DNA from: an uncultured Acidobacteriia bacterium
GTDB taxonomy: Bacteria > Acidobacteriota > Terriglobia > Bryobacterales > Bryobacteraceae
Assembly (NCBI GenBank): GCA_903923395.1
Contig: CAIXXM010000087.1
Coordinates: forward strand, 1 to 40,880
Length of the DNA: 40,880 nt
Reading direction: 5' to 3'
Shown: piece after piece, positions 8,049-16,259 of the stretch
Position numbering within the stretch: position 1 is the stretch's first letter
How the letters are laid out: the number at the start of each line of letters is the position of its first letter
Program-made: the position numbers and the translations under genes
Notes under the pieces: generated by a model
Told to the model about the DNA's origin: nothing
Databases searched by the model: none
What the model saw: only the letters and a program-made list of their open reading frames with translations

Positions 8049-10520
8049 ATGAGTTTCCGGTCCGCTGGCATACCGGTTCTGTTCCTGCTCGCTCTGGCGC
8101 TGCCGCCCGATGGCGCTGCGCAGTCCAAGAGTTATGCCGGAAAGGTACTCGATGAAAATGGCACGCCGGTTGCCAGCGCGCGCATCGCAGTTTCCAGGGA
8201 TAGGGTTGCCGCGGCGGCCACCAGCGATGCCGCTGGACAATTCGTACTCTCCCTCCCCAATGCCGGCACCTACGCCCTGCGCGCGGAAGCCGTGGGATTC
8301 TTCCTCTTCACATCCAACGCAACAGAGCTGGCGGAGAACCGGCCGCTCGAAATCCACCTGAATCACCAGAAGGAACTGACCCAATCACTCGATGTGCGCT
8401 ACTCGCCACCCGCCTTGGACCCGCAGCAGACCGGTGACACCAAGCAATTGACCGGGCAGGAAATTCTCAACATCCCCTACCCTGCCTCCCAGGATTTTCG
8501 CGCGGCACTGCCATTGCTTCCCGGCGCAGTTCGAGACAACGCGGGGCAGATTCACTTCAACGGTGGCGATGTCCGCCAGACGAACTACCGGCTCAACGGT
8601 TTTGACATCTCAAACCCGGCAACGGGCGACCTCTCTGTGCGTTTGAACGTGGATGCCGTGCAAACTCTGGAGTGGCAGCCGAGCCGATTTTCCCCGGAGA
8701 ACGGAAAAGGTTCGGCGGGAACCCTCGATGTCCGCACGGAAATGGGCGACAACCATTGGACGTTCAGCGGGACAAATTTCATTCCGGGCTTTGGGTCGCG
8801 CGACGGTTTTCATATGGACCGCTGGAATCCCCGCGTGAAAGTCTCGGGTCCGCTCGCGCGGGGAAAAGCCTGGTTCCACAACTCCCTGGACAGCCATTAC
8901 ACGCTGGATTTCGTTTCCGGCCTGCCCAAAGGACAGGACAATACGAGAGCCATTAACGGCAGCAACCTGACCCGGTTCCAATGGAATCTCACCAACCGGC
9001 AGATTCTGACAGGAAGTTACCTGTTGAATTTAGGGCAGGATTTCCGGCACGGCCTGTCTTTTCTGGAACCCGCCTCCACCACGCTGAATAACCGCAACGC
9101 CCTTTATATGGGTACGCTGAAAGACCAAATTCAGCTTGGCGGCGGTCTTCTGGAGTTTGGATTTGCGGATACCTCGGCCTATACGCGCTCAGCTCCCCAG
9201 GGCAATTTGCCCTACACCATCACGCCATTTGGCACACAGGGGAATTACTTCGCTGACAGCACGCGGCATTCCGGCCGCCAGGAATTTCTGGCAAATGCGT
9301 TCGCGAAACCACTGCATGCCTGGGGAACACATCTGTTGCAGTTCGGCGCGGATTCCGAAAGAACTTCGCTGGACCAAACCCAGCAGCGGCACCAGTTCAC
9401 TGTGGTCGGGGCGGCGGGCCAGGCAATCCGGACCGTGGATTTTCTCGGCTACCCGCGTCAATTCCGCACCAACAGCGAAGTCTATGGCTATGCGGTGGAC
9501 CGCTGGAATCCCATGGACAGTCTGACCGTGGAACTCGGCCTGCGAACGCAATGGGACCGTTACTCCCAGGGCGCACCACCCGCACCGCGCCTGGCTTCCG
9601 CATATGCCCCGAAGTGGCTGCATGGCGTGAAGGTCTCCGCTGGCTGGGGTGTTTTCTATGACCCGCTTCGCCTGGATGTCATCGCCCTCAGCCAGGAACA
9701 AACCAGCCTCACGACCTTCTACAATCCCGATGGTTCCGTGGCCGGGATTCCGGTCCGGTCACAGTTTGTGTTGCGCCCCAGTGCCTTGCGGTTGCCGAAG
9801 TTCACGTTGTCGAGTATGGGCTTTGAGCGGCGGTTGCCCTTCGATTTCTATGGCAAAGTCAATCTCACGGCGCGGGAAGGTAGCCGGGGCGTCGCGTTCC
9901 TGGGAGACATGCCTGCGCCGGGAATTGCCGAAAATGACTATGTTCTCGCAAACATCCGGCGAGAGCGGTACCGTTCGGCGGAATTTTCCTTGCGCCGCGT
10001 TTTTGCATCCAAGTACGAATGGTTCGCAAGCTACACGCGTTCAAACGCCCATTCCAATGCAGCGGTGGACTATTCCGTGGAGAACCCGGTCTTCGCGCGG
10101 CAAGCCGGTGGCCCGCTGCCCTGGGATGCGCCGAACCGTCTCCAGATGTGGGGCTGGGCTCCAGTAGAAAAGGGATTATTTCCAGGATTCCTGCAGAAGG
10201 TGATTGGCGAAATGTCCATCTCCGGACAGATCGATTACCGGAGCGGATTCCCCTTCAGCGCGTTGACCGAAACGGGCAATCTGGTGGGATCGCCCAACGG
10301 CTATCGCTATCCCGACTTCCTAACCTTGAACCTGGCGCTGGAACGGAAATTCATCTTCCGGCGATATCTGTGGGCTTGGCGGCTGGGGCTGGTCAATGTG
10401 TTTGACCGCATGAACCCGAACGTGGTGAATAATGACTTCAATTCGCCGCAGTTCCTGCAATATGGAAGGGGCCAGTCACGTGCAGTGGATGTGCGGTTGC
10501 GCTTCCTGGGAAGAATCTAA
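8049..10520 (+). CDS. Oar-like TonB-dependent receptor with carboxypeptidase-regulatory domain
   Basis: An 823-residue outer-membrane protein. A signal peptide (hydrophobic stretch to about residue 24, ending GAAQS) is followed by a carboxypeptidase-regulatory-like domain (YAGKVLDENGTPVASARIAV), then a plug-like region (KQLTGQEILNIPYPASQDFR and FNGGDVRQTNYRLNGFDISN). A long beta-strand-rich barrel ends in an aromatic-poor strand, VRLRFLGRI. This order matches Oar-like TonB-dependent receptors, which are abundant in acidobacteria and take up large substrates or siderophores through the outer membrane. The ligand cannot be predicted. It stands alone, divergent from the EgtD-like gene, and its stop lies just before the rpsT terminator of the opposite strand. 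Confidence 0.82.
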   Translation: MSFRSAGIPVLFLLALALPPDGAAQSKSYAGKVLDENGTPVASARIAVSRDRVAAAATSDAAGQFVLSLPNAGTYALRAEAVGFFLFTSNATELAENRPLEIHLNHQKELTQSLDVRYSPPALDPQQTGDTKQLTGQEILNIPYPASQDFRAALPLLPGAVRDNAGQIHFNGGDVRQTNYRLNGFDISNPATGDLSVRLNVDAVQTLEWQPSRFSPENGKGSAGTLDVRTEMGDNHWTFSGTNFIPGFGSRDGFHMDRWNPRVKVSGPLARGKAWFHNSLDSHYTLDFVSGLPKGQDNTRAINGSNLTRFQWNLTNRQILTGSYLLNLGQDFRHGLSFLEPASTTLNNRNALYMGTLKDQIQLGGGLLEFGFADTSAYTRSAPQGNLPYTITPFGTQGNYFADSTRHSGRQEFLANAFAKPLHAWGTHLLQFGADSERTSLDQTQQRHQFTVVGAAGQAIRTVDFLGYPRQFRTNSEVYGYAVDRWNPMDSLTVELGLRTQWDRYSQGAPPAPRLASAYAPKWLHGVKVSAGWGVFYDPLRLDVIALSQEQTSLTTFYNPDGSVAGIPVRSQFVLRPSALRLPKFTLSSMGFERRLPFDFYGKVNLTAREGSRGVAFLGDMPAPGIAENDYVLANIRRERYRSAEFSLRRVFASKYEWFASYTRSNAHSNAAVDYSVENPVFARQAGGPLPWDAPNRLQMWGWAPVEKGLFPGFLQKVIGEMSISGQIDYRSGFPFSALTETGNLVGSPNGYRYPDFLTLNLALERKFIFRRYLWAWRLGLVNVFDRMNPNVVNNDFNSPQFLQYGRGQSRAVDVRLRFLGRI

Positions 10521-10534
10521 AGAAACACGAAAAT

Positions 10535-10559
10535 GCGCGATCCCCGGGAGGAATCGCGC
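10535..10559 (-). terminator. Rho-independent terminator of rpsT
   Basis: On the minus strand, GCGCGAT and ATCGCGC form a 7-bp stem around a CCTCCCGGGG core that can add further pairs. The stem is followed by a T-rich stretch reading ATTTTCGTGTTTCTTT. It lies 25 bases past the rpsT stop and is also within 40 bases of the opposite-strand receptor stop, so it may serve both. Confidence 0.75.
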
Positions 10560-10584
10560 CGTCGAAATTTCAGGTTGAGCCGGA

Positions 10585-10866
10585 TTAAGCGGCTTGCAGC
10601 TGGCCGGTGGCAGCCTTCACTTTTACGTGAAGACGGCTCTTGTAGCGTGCAGCAGTGCCGCGCTTGATGTAGCCCTTCTGCGCAGCCTTGTCGATCAGCG
10701 AAACAGTGGCGACAAAAGTTTCCTGCAAACCGGTCTTGTCTTTTGCAACAAGCGCTTTGCGCATGGAACGAATCTGGTGACGGAGCCGGGTGGTAGCAAT
10801 CCGGTTGAAAAAAGTCCGGCTCTTCGTCTGCCGGATGCGCTTGAGCGCGGATACGTGGTTAGCCAT
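10585..10866 (-). CDS. rpsT: 30S ribosomal protein S20
   Basis: 93 residues, highly basic, with the S20 pattern: MANHVSALKRIRQTKSR at the N-terminus, then NRIATTRLRHQIRSMRKAL, and near the C-terminus the signature AAQKGYIKRGTAARYKSRL. It binds 16S rRNA early in assembly of the small subunit. Length is normal. It is a single gene followed by a clear hairpin terminator. No strong Shine-Dalgarno sequence is visible upstream of the ATG, as is often the case for S20. Confidence 0.97.
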   Translation of the reverse strand: MANHVSALKRIRQTKSRTFFNRIATTRLRHQIRSMRKALVAKDKTGLQETFVATVSLIDKAAQKGYIKRGTAARYKSRLHVKVKAATGQLQAA

Positions 10867-10937
10867 CTAAAAACTCTTCGATCTATGAGAATAGCACATT
10901 TTCGAACCGGAACCGAATCCGGCTCGTAGTTGAGGTT

Positions 10938-11132
10938 ATGCAGGCCATCTTTCTGCTCCTTGTGCTCCTGATCTTCGGCTGGCCGCTCGCGCTGCTTGGC
11001 TTGATTCTCTACCCCATTGTGTGGCTCCTGCTGCTGCCGTTCCGTATTGTAGGTATCGCGGTGGAGGGCGCGCTGGAACTGGTGTGGGTGCTGGTGACCT
11101 TGCCAGCCCGGCTGCTGCGGGCGATCTTCTAA
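10938..11132 (+). CDS. Small hydrophobic membrane protein
   Basis: 64 residues, almost wholly hydrophobic (MQAIFLLLVLLIFGWPLALL onward), with two or three possible membrane helices and few charged residues. GAGG four bases before the ATG may serve as a ribosome-binding site. It is divergent from rpsT, with 71 bases between, and converges with the hydrolase gene, with 2 bases between the stops. I do not recognise a named family. The clean hydrophobic pattern and the tight fit between neighbours support a real gene. Confidence 0.65.
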   Translation: MQAIFLLLVLLIFGWPLALLGLILYPIVWLLLLPFRIVGIAVEGALELVWVLVTLPARLLRAIF

Positions 11133-11134
11133 AA

Positions 11135-12727
11135 TTACAGGCCTCCGCGAAGTTGCGGCTTGTTTAGCTCCGCTTCAGCGGCGACCTGCATCCTTCCCAC
11201 GTAGTCGACCAGAAAGTCGAGAAATACGGGATTGAAGATGTCATTGTGATCCTTTATCACCAGGGTGGAAGCAGAGACATTGAGAAAGGGGCTATTGGGT
11301 GCGATCGGTTTTGAGCCGTTGATATTAAGCAAGCTCGGAACAATTTGCGGCTTTCCTTTCAACCGCATGTATCGTTCGAACAATCCGTATGCACAGCCAC
11401 AGGATGGCCTGACCGCCGGCTTTGTGCGGTCGAGTTGCCTCGAAATGGCAAGACGCTTTTCTTCCGCAGCGGTGGCGGCGAAACCAAGCCGATGGGTCAA
11501 GAAGGGCGCATAGTGGCCAACGCTGTCAAAATACGGTCTGACCTCGCCCGGTCTTCTTGCCCCGGCAACAGGAGTCATCACAAATTGTGAGAAGGGGAAA
11601 AGATAGTGTGTTGCCCAGTCTCCTTCCGACGTAATCGACAGCAAAACGGGGACCTGACCCTTCGCGAAGGTTGAACCTGCTTCGAGGGTTCTTTGGTAAA
11701 AACTTTCGTAGAACTCTGCCTCGAACGCAGCATTAACCAGAACCACGAGATCACCGAGTCCTCTTAGCTTTCCCTGTTGCCCATCCGCCGCCGGAACGAG
11801 TCGGGTAATGACAGGTGCAGTGGAGGAATACAGCAAATCTGCTCCGAAGCTGTGGCCGACATAGACCAGGGTATTGTAACGGCCAATCTCGAAAGGCCCA
11901 CCCAGCTCATTCAGTCTCCGGTGGATCAGGTCAAGCGCAGAGAACAACTCAGCAGCGTCTGAAGAGTGTCCGATGCGTTCTGCAACGAGTTTCCTACCCC
12001 ACACCGAAAGCTCTTTCCATGGCTCGATAAATTCTGTTTCGCCTCTCCAGGCCACGTAAATCCCAATGACTCTCCGTGGAAAGAATGGCTTCGTGCCAGC
12101 GGTTCGACCCTTATTCTTTTCCGCAGTCAGTTCTCTCTCGCGATCGGCGAGAACCGCAAGGCTCTCCCGAAAACAGGCGAGGTTGTCGTTACAAACAGCG
12201 GCGTTATTCTTCCATCCATGGACGAAGGTGACCATCAAAGCTCCTTCGGTTTCCCCCCACTCACCTGGGTGACGGCGGCCCTCTTCACACACACTATCCG
12301 TAGTGAGATTGGTATTTGCTTCTGCTGCTATACAGCGCAGAGTTTGCTTGTATGCTTCACGGTTCCAGAACCAGCCCTGGTCATCAAATTCGACGATGTG
12401 AAGGTTAAATTCCGGATGAACTTCTTCGAAAGCGTTTTTGATTCTCTTGCGCTCTGACTTGTCCTTCATGATTCGCGCCAACGAAGTGGCAGCTGGAGGT
12501 TGCGGAACATGCGACCCGGCGTCATCGCGCCCTGACCGCTGCGGGTTGTTCAGCCGGTGCGGAATGAAGCCAGCTCCCATGATCCCCGCCGTAGTGTAGC
12601 CCGCGACTCCGCAGCCAGCGAGAAAAGAAGCGGCGATGATCAGAATGCCAGCCGGGCACGTGAATCCTGAACCGGGCAAAATCCTTAACAAATAACGCAG
12701 CTTGTGAAGATCACGAGTTCCCGTCAT
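11135..12727 (-). CDS. Putative lipoprotein with alpha/beta-hydrolase fold
   Basis: 530 residues. The N-terminus has a basic stretch, a hydrophobic run and a lipobox ending LAGC (cysteine at 39), so the mature protein is probably lipid-anchored. The middle contains TFVHGWKNNA, which fits an oxyanion-loop strand, and VYVGHSFGADLL, a G-x-S-x-G nucleophile elbow. A conserved ITSEGDWATHYLFP stretch follows. This suggests a serine hydrolase of the esterase/lipase superfamily; I cannot assign a substrate. AGGAGA sits at good spacing before the ATG. By eye the gene is less GC-rich than its neighbours, a possible sign of transfer. Nothing around it hints at a pathway. Confidence 0.72.
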   Translation of the reverse strand: MTGTRDLHKLRYLLRILPGSGFTCPAGILIIAASFLAGCGVAGYTTAGIMGAGFIPHRLNNPQRSGRDDAGSHVPQPPAATSLARIMKDKSERKRIKNAFEEVHPEFNLHIVEFDDQGWFWNREAYKQTLRCIAAEANTNLTTDSVCEEGRRHPGEWGETEGALMVTFVHGWKNNAAVCNDNLACFRESLAVLADRERELTAEKNKGRTAGTKPFFPRRVIGIYVAWRGETEFIEPWKELSVWGRKLVAERIGHSSDAAELFSALDLIHRRLNELGGPFEIGRYNTLVYVGHSFGADLLYSSTAPVITRLVPAADGQQGKLRGLGDLVVLVNAAFEAEFYESFYQRTLEAGSTFAKGQVPVLLSITSEGDWATHYLFPFSQFVMTPVAGARRPGEVRPYFDSVGHYAPFLTHRLGFAATAAEEKRLAISRQLDRTKPAVRPSCGCAYGLFERYMRLKGKPQIVPSLLNINGSKPIAPNSPFLNVSASTLVIKDHNDIFNPVFLDFLVDYVGRMQVAAEAELNKPQLRGGL

Positions 12728-12870
12728 TGAATATCTCCTGGGCGCCTCTGACGCTCTCCCTCTGAAAAGCGGAAGTACCTGACGGAACAGGACATTTTTA
12801 CCGTTCAGAAGCTCAGCGGATTGCCGCCTCGGCCAGTTCCACCATCTTTTTGCTAGCCTCGGAACTGTCC

Positions 12871-13488
12871 ATGAAGAAGCTTCTCGCCGGCTACCAGCAC
12901 TTTCGCAATACCGTTTGGCCCGCGCAACACAACCTGTTCGAGTCCCTCGCTGCCAACGGGCAGAATCCGCGTGCGCTGGTGATTTCCTGTATCGACAGCC
13001 GGGTGGACCCGGTCCTGATCTTCAACGCCGACCCCGGCGACATGCTGGTGGTTCGGAACGTGGCGAATCTGGTTCCACCTTACGAGCCTGATGCCGCGTA
13101 CCACGGCACGTCAGCGGCATTGGAGTTCGGCATTCGCGTGTTGCGCATCCCGAACATCATCGTTCTCGGGCACGCTCTGTGCGGCGGAGTGAAGTCTTTG
13201 CTCGATTCGCACACCAGTCCAGAGCATCATGACTTCATCGGCCACTGGATGTCGATGGCCGAACCTGCGCGGGCCCTGGCACAGAACTGTTCACCGGAAG
13301 GCAAACAGCGGTGCTGCGAACACGAAGTCATCAAGATATCGCTGGCCAATCTGGTGACATTCCCGTGGATCGCCGAACCTGTCAGCAGAGGACGCCTCGC
13401 ATTGCACGGAGCCTGGTTCGATATCGAAACCGGCGAATTGGCGATGTTGGGTCCGGACGGAATGTTTGGGAAACCCAAGTCGGCTTAG
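12871..13488 (+). CDS. Beta-class carbonic anhydrase
   Basis: 205 residues; interconverts CO2 and bicarbonate in the cytoplasm. Zinc ligands are readable: C40 in SCIDSR, with the D42-R44 dyad, and H101 and C104 in GHALCGG. Segments VVRNVANLVPPYEP and YHGTSAALEFGI are typical of the family. A TTG-initiated extension from 12850 is possible, but the ATG at 12871 gives the standard N-terminus. Its last codon overlaps the stop of the opposite-strand tail-collar gene. A general role is supplying bicarbonate to carboxylases and buffering pH. Confidence 0.93.
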   Translation: MKKLLAGYQHFRNTVWPAQHNLFESLAANGQNPRALVISCIDSRVDPVLIFNADPGDMLVVRNVANLVPPYEPDAAYHGTSAALEFGIRVLRIPNIIVLGHALCGGVKSLLDSHTSPEHHDFIGHWMSMAEPARALAQNCSPEGKQRCCEHEVIKISLANLVTFPWIAEPVSRGRLALHGAWFDIETGELAMLGPDGMFGKPKSA

Positions 13489-14165
13489 TTGGCAGACTTG
13501 GGCACACCTGTGTAGATGCAATAGAGCACGGTCATATTAGTCGGGCGGGTCTCCGAACCTCCAGCCTCAGCCGTGACGCGACCGCGATTCGAGCCGCCGT
13601 ACCCCAGAGCACTTCCCGTTGGCGGGTTGTCACTTGTGCCCGTGAACTGTCCATCCAATCCATGCGAATGCCGGCCGAGAGAGGCATCCTCGAAGCTTCC
13701 GACGGTATCCCCCGTAGTGCCCGGAAGTTCTCCCTTCGCTTTATTTGCCTCAAGGAATGGACCAACCCTCCGGATGGCATCGGGATCCATCGCATTCCCT
13801 TTGACGTTGCGCCCATTATTCCATCCCCTCAGGAAAACGCCCCGGTAATCGGGCAGATTGAAGGAATCATTCTGGCTCTTGCTGCCATAGCGCTGTCCTA
13901 TCACCTGATGAAGCGGACCGTAAGCAGTGATGGCAAGGCTCCTGCCGTCACATTCCAGCCAGCCCGCTTGTTCGAGTGCTTGATATGCGGGTGATTTGGT
14001 GTCGAAGCTGAATTGCCGAATCTCGCCCACAATGAATCCGGTCGGCGCGGGTACAGGGCTTCGCGGTGATTGCTGCGCCTTCACAAAAGCGACGGCATTG
14101 AAAAACGTGACCAGGCCAACGCCTGCCGCCAACGATGTAACTCCAAGTCTCTGCAGTTTGCTCAT
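13485..14165 (-). CDS. Phage tail collar-domain protein with N-terminal signal or anchor
   Basis: 226 residues. The N-terminus (MSKLQRLGVTSLAAGVGLVT onward) is a basic-then-hydrophobic signal peptide or anchor. The body has the tail-collar pattern: GWLECDGRSL, YGPLHQVIGQRYG, FNLPDYRGVFLRGW and a C-terminal ETRPTNMTVLYCI. A GRHSHG histidine cluster lies between. In phages this domain occurs in tail fibres and their tips. No other phage gene is nearby, so here it is probably an exported host protein, perhaps a surface adhesin. Its TAA overlaps the TAG of the convergent carbonic anhydrase gene at 13485-13488. Confidence 0.83.
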   Translation of the reverse strand: MSKLQRLGVTSLAAGVGLVTFFNAVAFVKAQQSPRSPVPAPTGFIVGEIRQFSFDTKSPAYQALEQAGWLECDGRSLAITAYGPLHQVIGQRYGSKSQNDSFNLPDYRGVFLRGWNNGRNVKGNAMDPDAIRRVGPFLEANKAKGELPGTTGDTVGSFEDASLGRHSHGLDGQFTGTSDNPPTGSALGYGGSNRGRVTAEAGGSETRPTNMTVLYCIYTGVPKSAN

Positions 14166-14244
14166 GATCGTTGTTCCTCAGCGCATATCAATATCACAAG
14201 CAACGCCCGGAAAACCAAGAAATCTGGTACCCTAACTGCCAATC

Positions 14245-16233
14245 ATGCGTCACCGAATTCTACTTTCCGCATTTCTGTTGACCGCGCAACTCTTCGCGGC
14301 CCGCTTCTCTCTCGAACAATCCGGCAAGATCACCAGAGTCTCCGATCCTCAAATCTCACCGGACGCGAAGTCTATTGCCGTGCTGGTCTCCAAGGCCAAC
14401 TTTGAAGAGAACCGCTACGATGCCGCGCTCACGCTCATCGACGTCGCGACCAAATCCCAGCGGGTACTCTCCGCCGGGCGGCGCGGGATTTCGCAACCCC
14501 GCTGGTCCCCCGATGGCAAACTGCTGGGTTTTCTGGCGGCCGCAGAGACCAAGAGCCAGCTCTTCATCCTGCCCATGAATGGCGGCGATGCCTGGCAAGT
14601 GACGAAATCCGCAACAGGCGTGCAGCAGTTCGCATGGTCCCCCGATGGGAAGTCCGTCGCATACGTGGCGCAGGATGAGGCGCCGAAACTGCCCGGCGAT
14701 GAACGCTGGAATAAGAGTTTTGAAATCCGCAACAACGACTATCTGGTACGTGAACCGCAACTGCCCTCGCATCTTTGGATCACCGCCATTGAGCCGAACT
14801 CCACCGCGAAACGCCTGACCTCCGGCACCTGGACTCTGCCCATGAGCCTGCCGCCAAGCTCCCCGTCCTCGCCCATCTCCTGGACGCCTGACGGGAAATC
14901 CATCGCGATTGCCAAAGTTTCCAGCCCCTATACCGGCGATGGCGACCAATCCATCGTTGCGCTGGTCAACGTTGCGGATGGCTCCATCCACCCGTTGACC
15001 GGACGCGCGAAGGCGGAATCGCAGCCAGTGATCTCGCCCGATGGCCGCAGGGTCGCCCACTGGTATCCGCGCGATGGCGATTCGAAGAACGTCAACGAAG
15101 TCTACGTGGGACCGGCGAACGGCGGGCAGTCCGCTTCCGTCACCCGGTCGCTGGACCGCAACGTACAGCGCGCCATGTGGATGCCTGACAGCAAGAACCT
15201 GCTGGTGAGCGCGAACGACGGTACCGGCGTCAGTCTCTGGGTGCAGCCGCTGGATGGCAAGCCGCGCAAGCTGGATCTCGGAAAGATCGTGCCGACCGCA
15301 TCCTTCTGGCTGGACGCTTCAATGGGTCCCAACGGCGAACTCACCTTCACCGGCTCCGAGCCCACGCATCCCGCCGAAGTCTACTTTCTGCCTTCGCCGG
15401 AATCAAAGCCGGTTCGCTTGACGGGGTTCAACGATAACATCGCAGCACTCGAACTCAGCCGCAGCGAAACACTCCAGTGGAAGAATGAGCGCTTCAATCT
15501 GGACGGTGTGGTCACTTATCCGCCGGACTTCAATGCCTCCCGCAAATGGCCATTGATTCTCTATATCCACGGCGGTCCGCGTTCCGCTTCGCGCGAGAGT
15601 TTCTCCGTCTTCGCGCAGTTACTGGCTGCACAGGGCTGGGTAGTTTTCGAACCCAATTACAGAGGTTCCGATAACCTCGGCAATGATTTCCAGGCCGCGA
15701 TCTGGAATGATGCCGGACCCGGACCGGGGCGGGATGTAATGGCCGGCCTCGAAGTCCTCAAGAAAAAGGGCTTTGTGGATGAGAGTAAGATTGGCGTCTC
15801 CGGCTGGTCCTACGGTGGTTACATGACGACCTGGCTGCTGGGGAACTATCCGAAAGTATGGAAGGCCGGTCTTGCCGGAGCTGCCGTGACGGACTGGATG
15901 GATCAATATAACCTCGGCGATGCAAACGTCCGCCGCGGACAGGCATTCGGCGGTTCTCCCTATCTGGATGAAAAGCGCGCCGCCGAGTATGCTGCCCAAT
16001 CGCCGATCACTTATGCCACAAAGATCACCGCTCCTACACTGATTCTTTCCAATGTGGGCGATTACCGTGTGCCGATCACGCAGTCTTACCGGCTGTTTCA
16101 CATCCTGAGTGACCGGGGCGTGCCGACGAAGTTCTTCGCCTATCCTTTGAGCGGACACAGCCCGAATGATCCCGTCCACACAAGGGATATGTATCGCCGC
16201 TGGGTGGAATGGATGAAGCAGTATCTGGGGTAA
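14245..16233 (+). CDS. S9-family serine peptidase (acylaminoacyl/dipeptidyl peptidase type)
   Basis: 662 residues with a signal peptide (to about LFAARFS). The N-terminal half is a beta propeller with repeated WSPDGK/WTPDGK/ISPDG blades. The C-terminal half is an alpha/beta-hydrolase domain with HGGPR, nucleophile S522 in GWSYGG, then D606 in GDYRVP and H638 in SGHSP, a complete catalytic triad. Enzymes of this type cleave short peptides or remove N-terminal residues; export suggests use of external peptides. It converges with the M28 peptidase gene across 26 bases, so two exported peptidases lie back to back. Confidence 0.92.
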   Translation: MRHRILLSAFLLTAQLFAARFSLEQSGKITRVSDPQISPDAKSIAVLVSKANFEENRYDAALTLIDVATKSQRVLSAGRRGISQPRWSPDGKLLGFLAAAETKSQLFILPMNGGDAWQVTKSATGVQQFAWSPDGKSVAYVAQDEAPKLPGDERWNKSFEIRNNDYLVREPQLPSHLWITAIEPNSTAKRLTSGTWTLPMSLPPSSPSSPISWTPDGKSIAIAKVSSPYTGDGDQSIVALVNVADGSIHPLTGRAKAESQPVISPDGRRVAHWYPRDGDSKNVNEVYVGPANGGQSASVTRSLDRNVQRAMWMPDSKNLLVSANDGTGVSLWVQPLDGKPRKLDLGKIVPTASFWLDASMGPNGELTFTGSEPTHPAEVYFLPSPESKPVRLTGFNDNIAALELSRSETLQWKNERFNLDGVVTYPPDFNASRKWPLILYIHGGPRSASRESFSVFAQLLAAQGWVVFEPNYRGSDNLGNDFQAAIWNDAGPGPGRDVMAGLEVLKKKGFVDESKIGVSGWSYGGYMTTWLLGNYPKVWKAGLAGAAVTDWMDQYNLGDANVRRGQAFGGSPYLDEKRAAEYAAQSPITYATKITAPTLILSNVGDYRVPITQSYRLFHILSDRGVPTKFFAYPLSGHSPNDPVHTRDMYRRWVEWMKQYLG

Positions 16234-16259
16234 CGACCCGCTGCTAACGGGGGAGTCTA

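Noticed and set aside
13485-14165. Prophage remnant suggested by the tail-collar domain
   Set aside because: No other phage structural, lysis or integration gene lies nearby, and the protein has an export signal.
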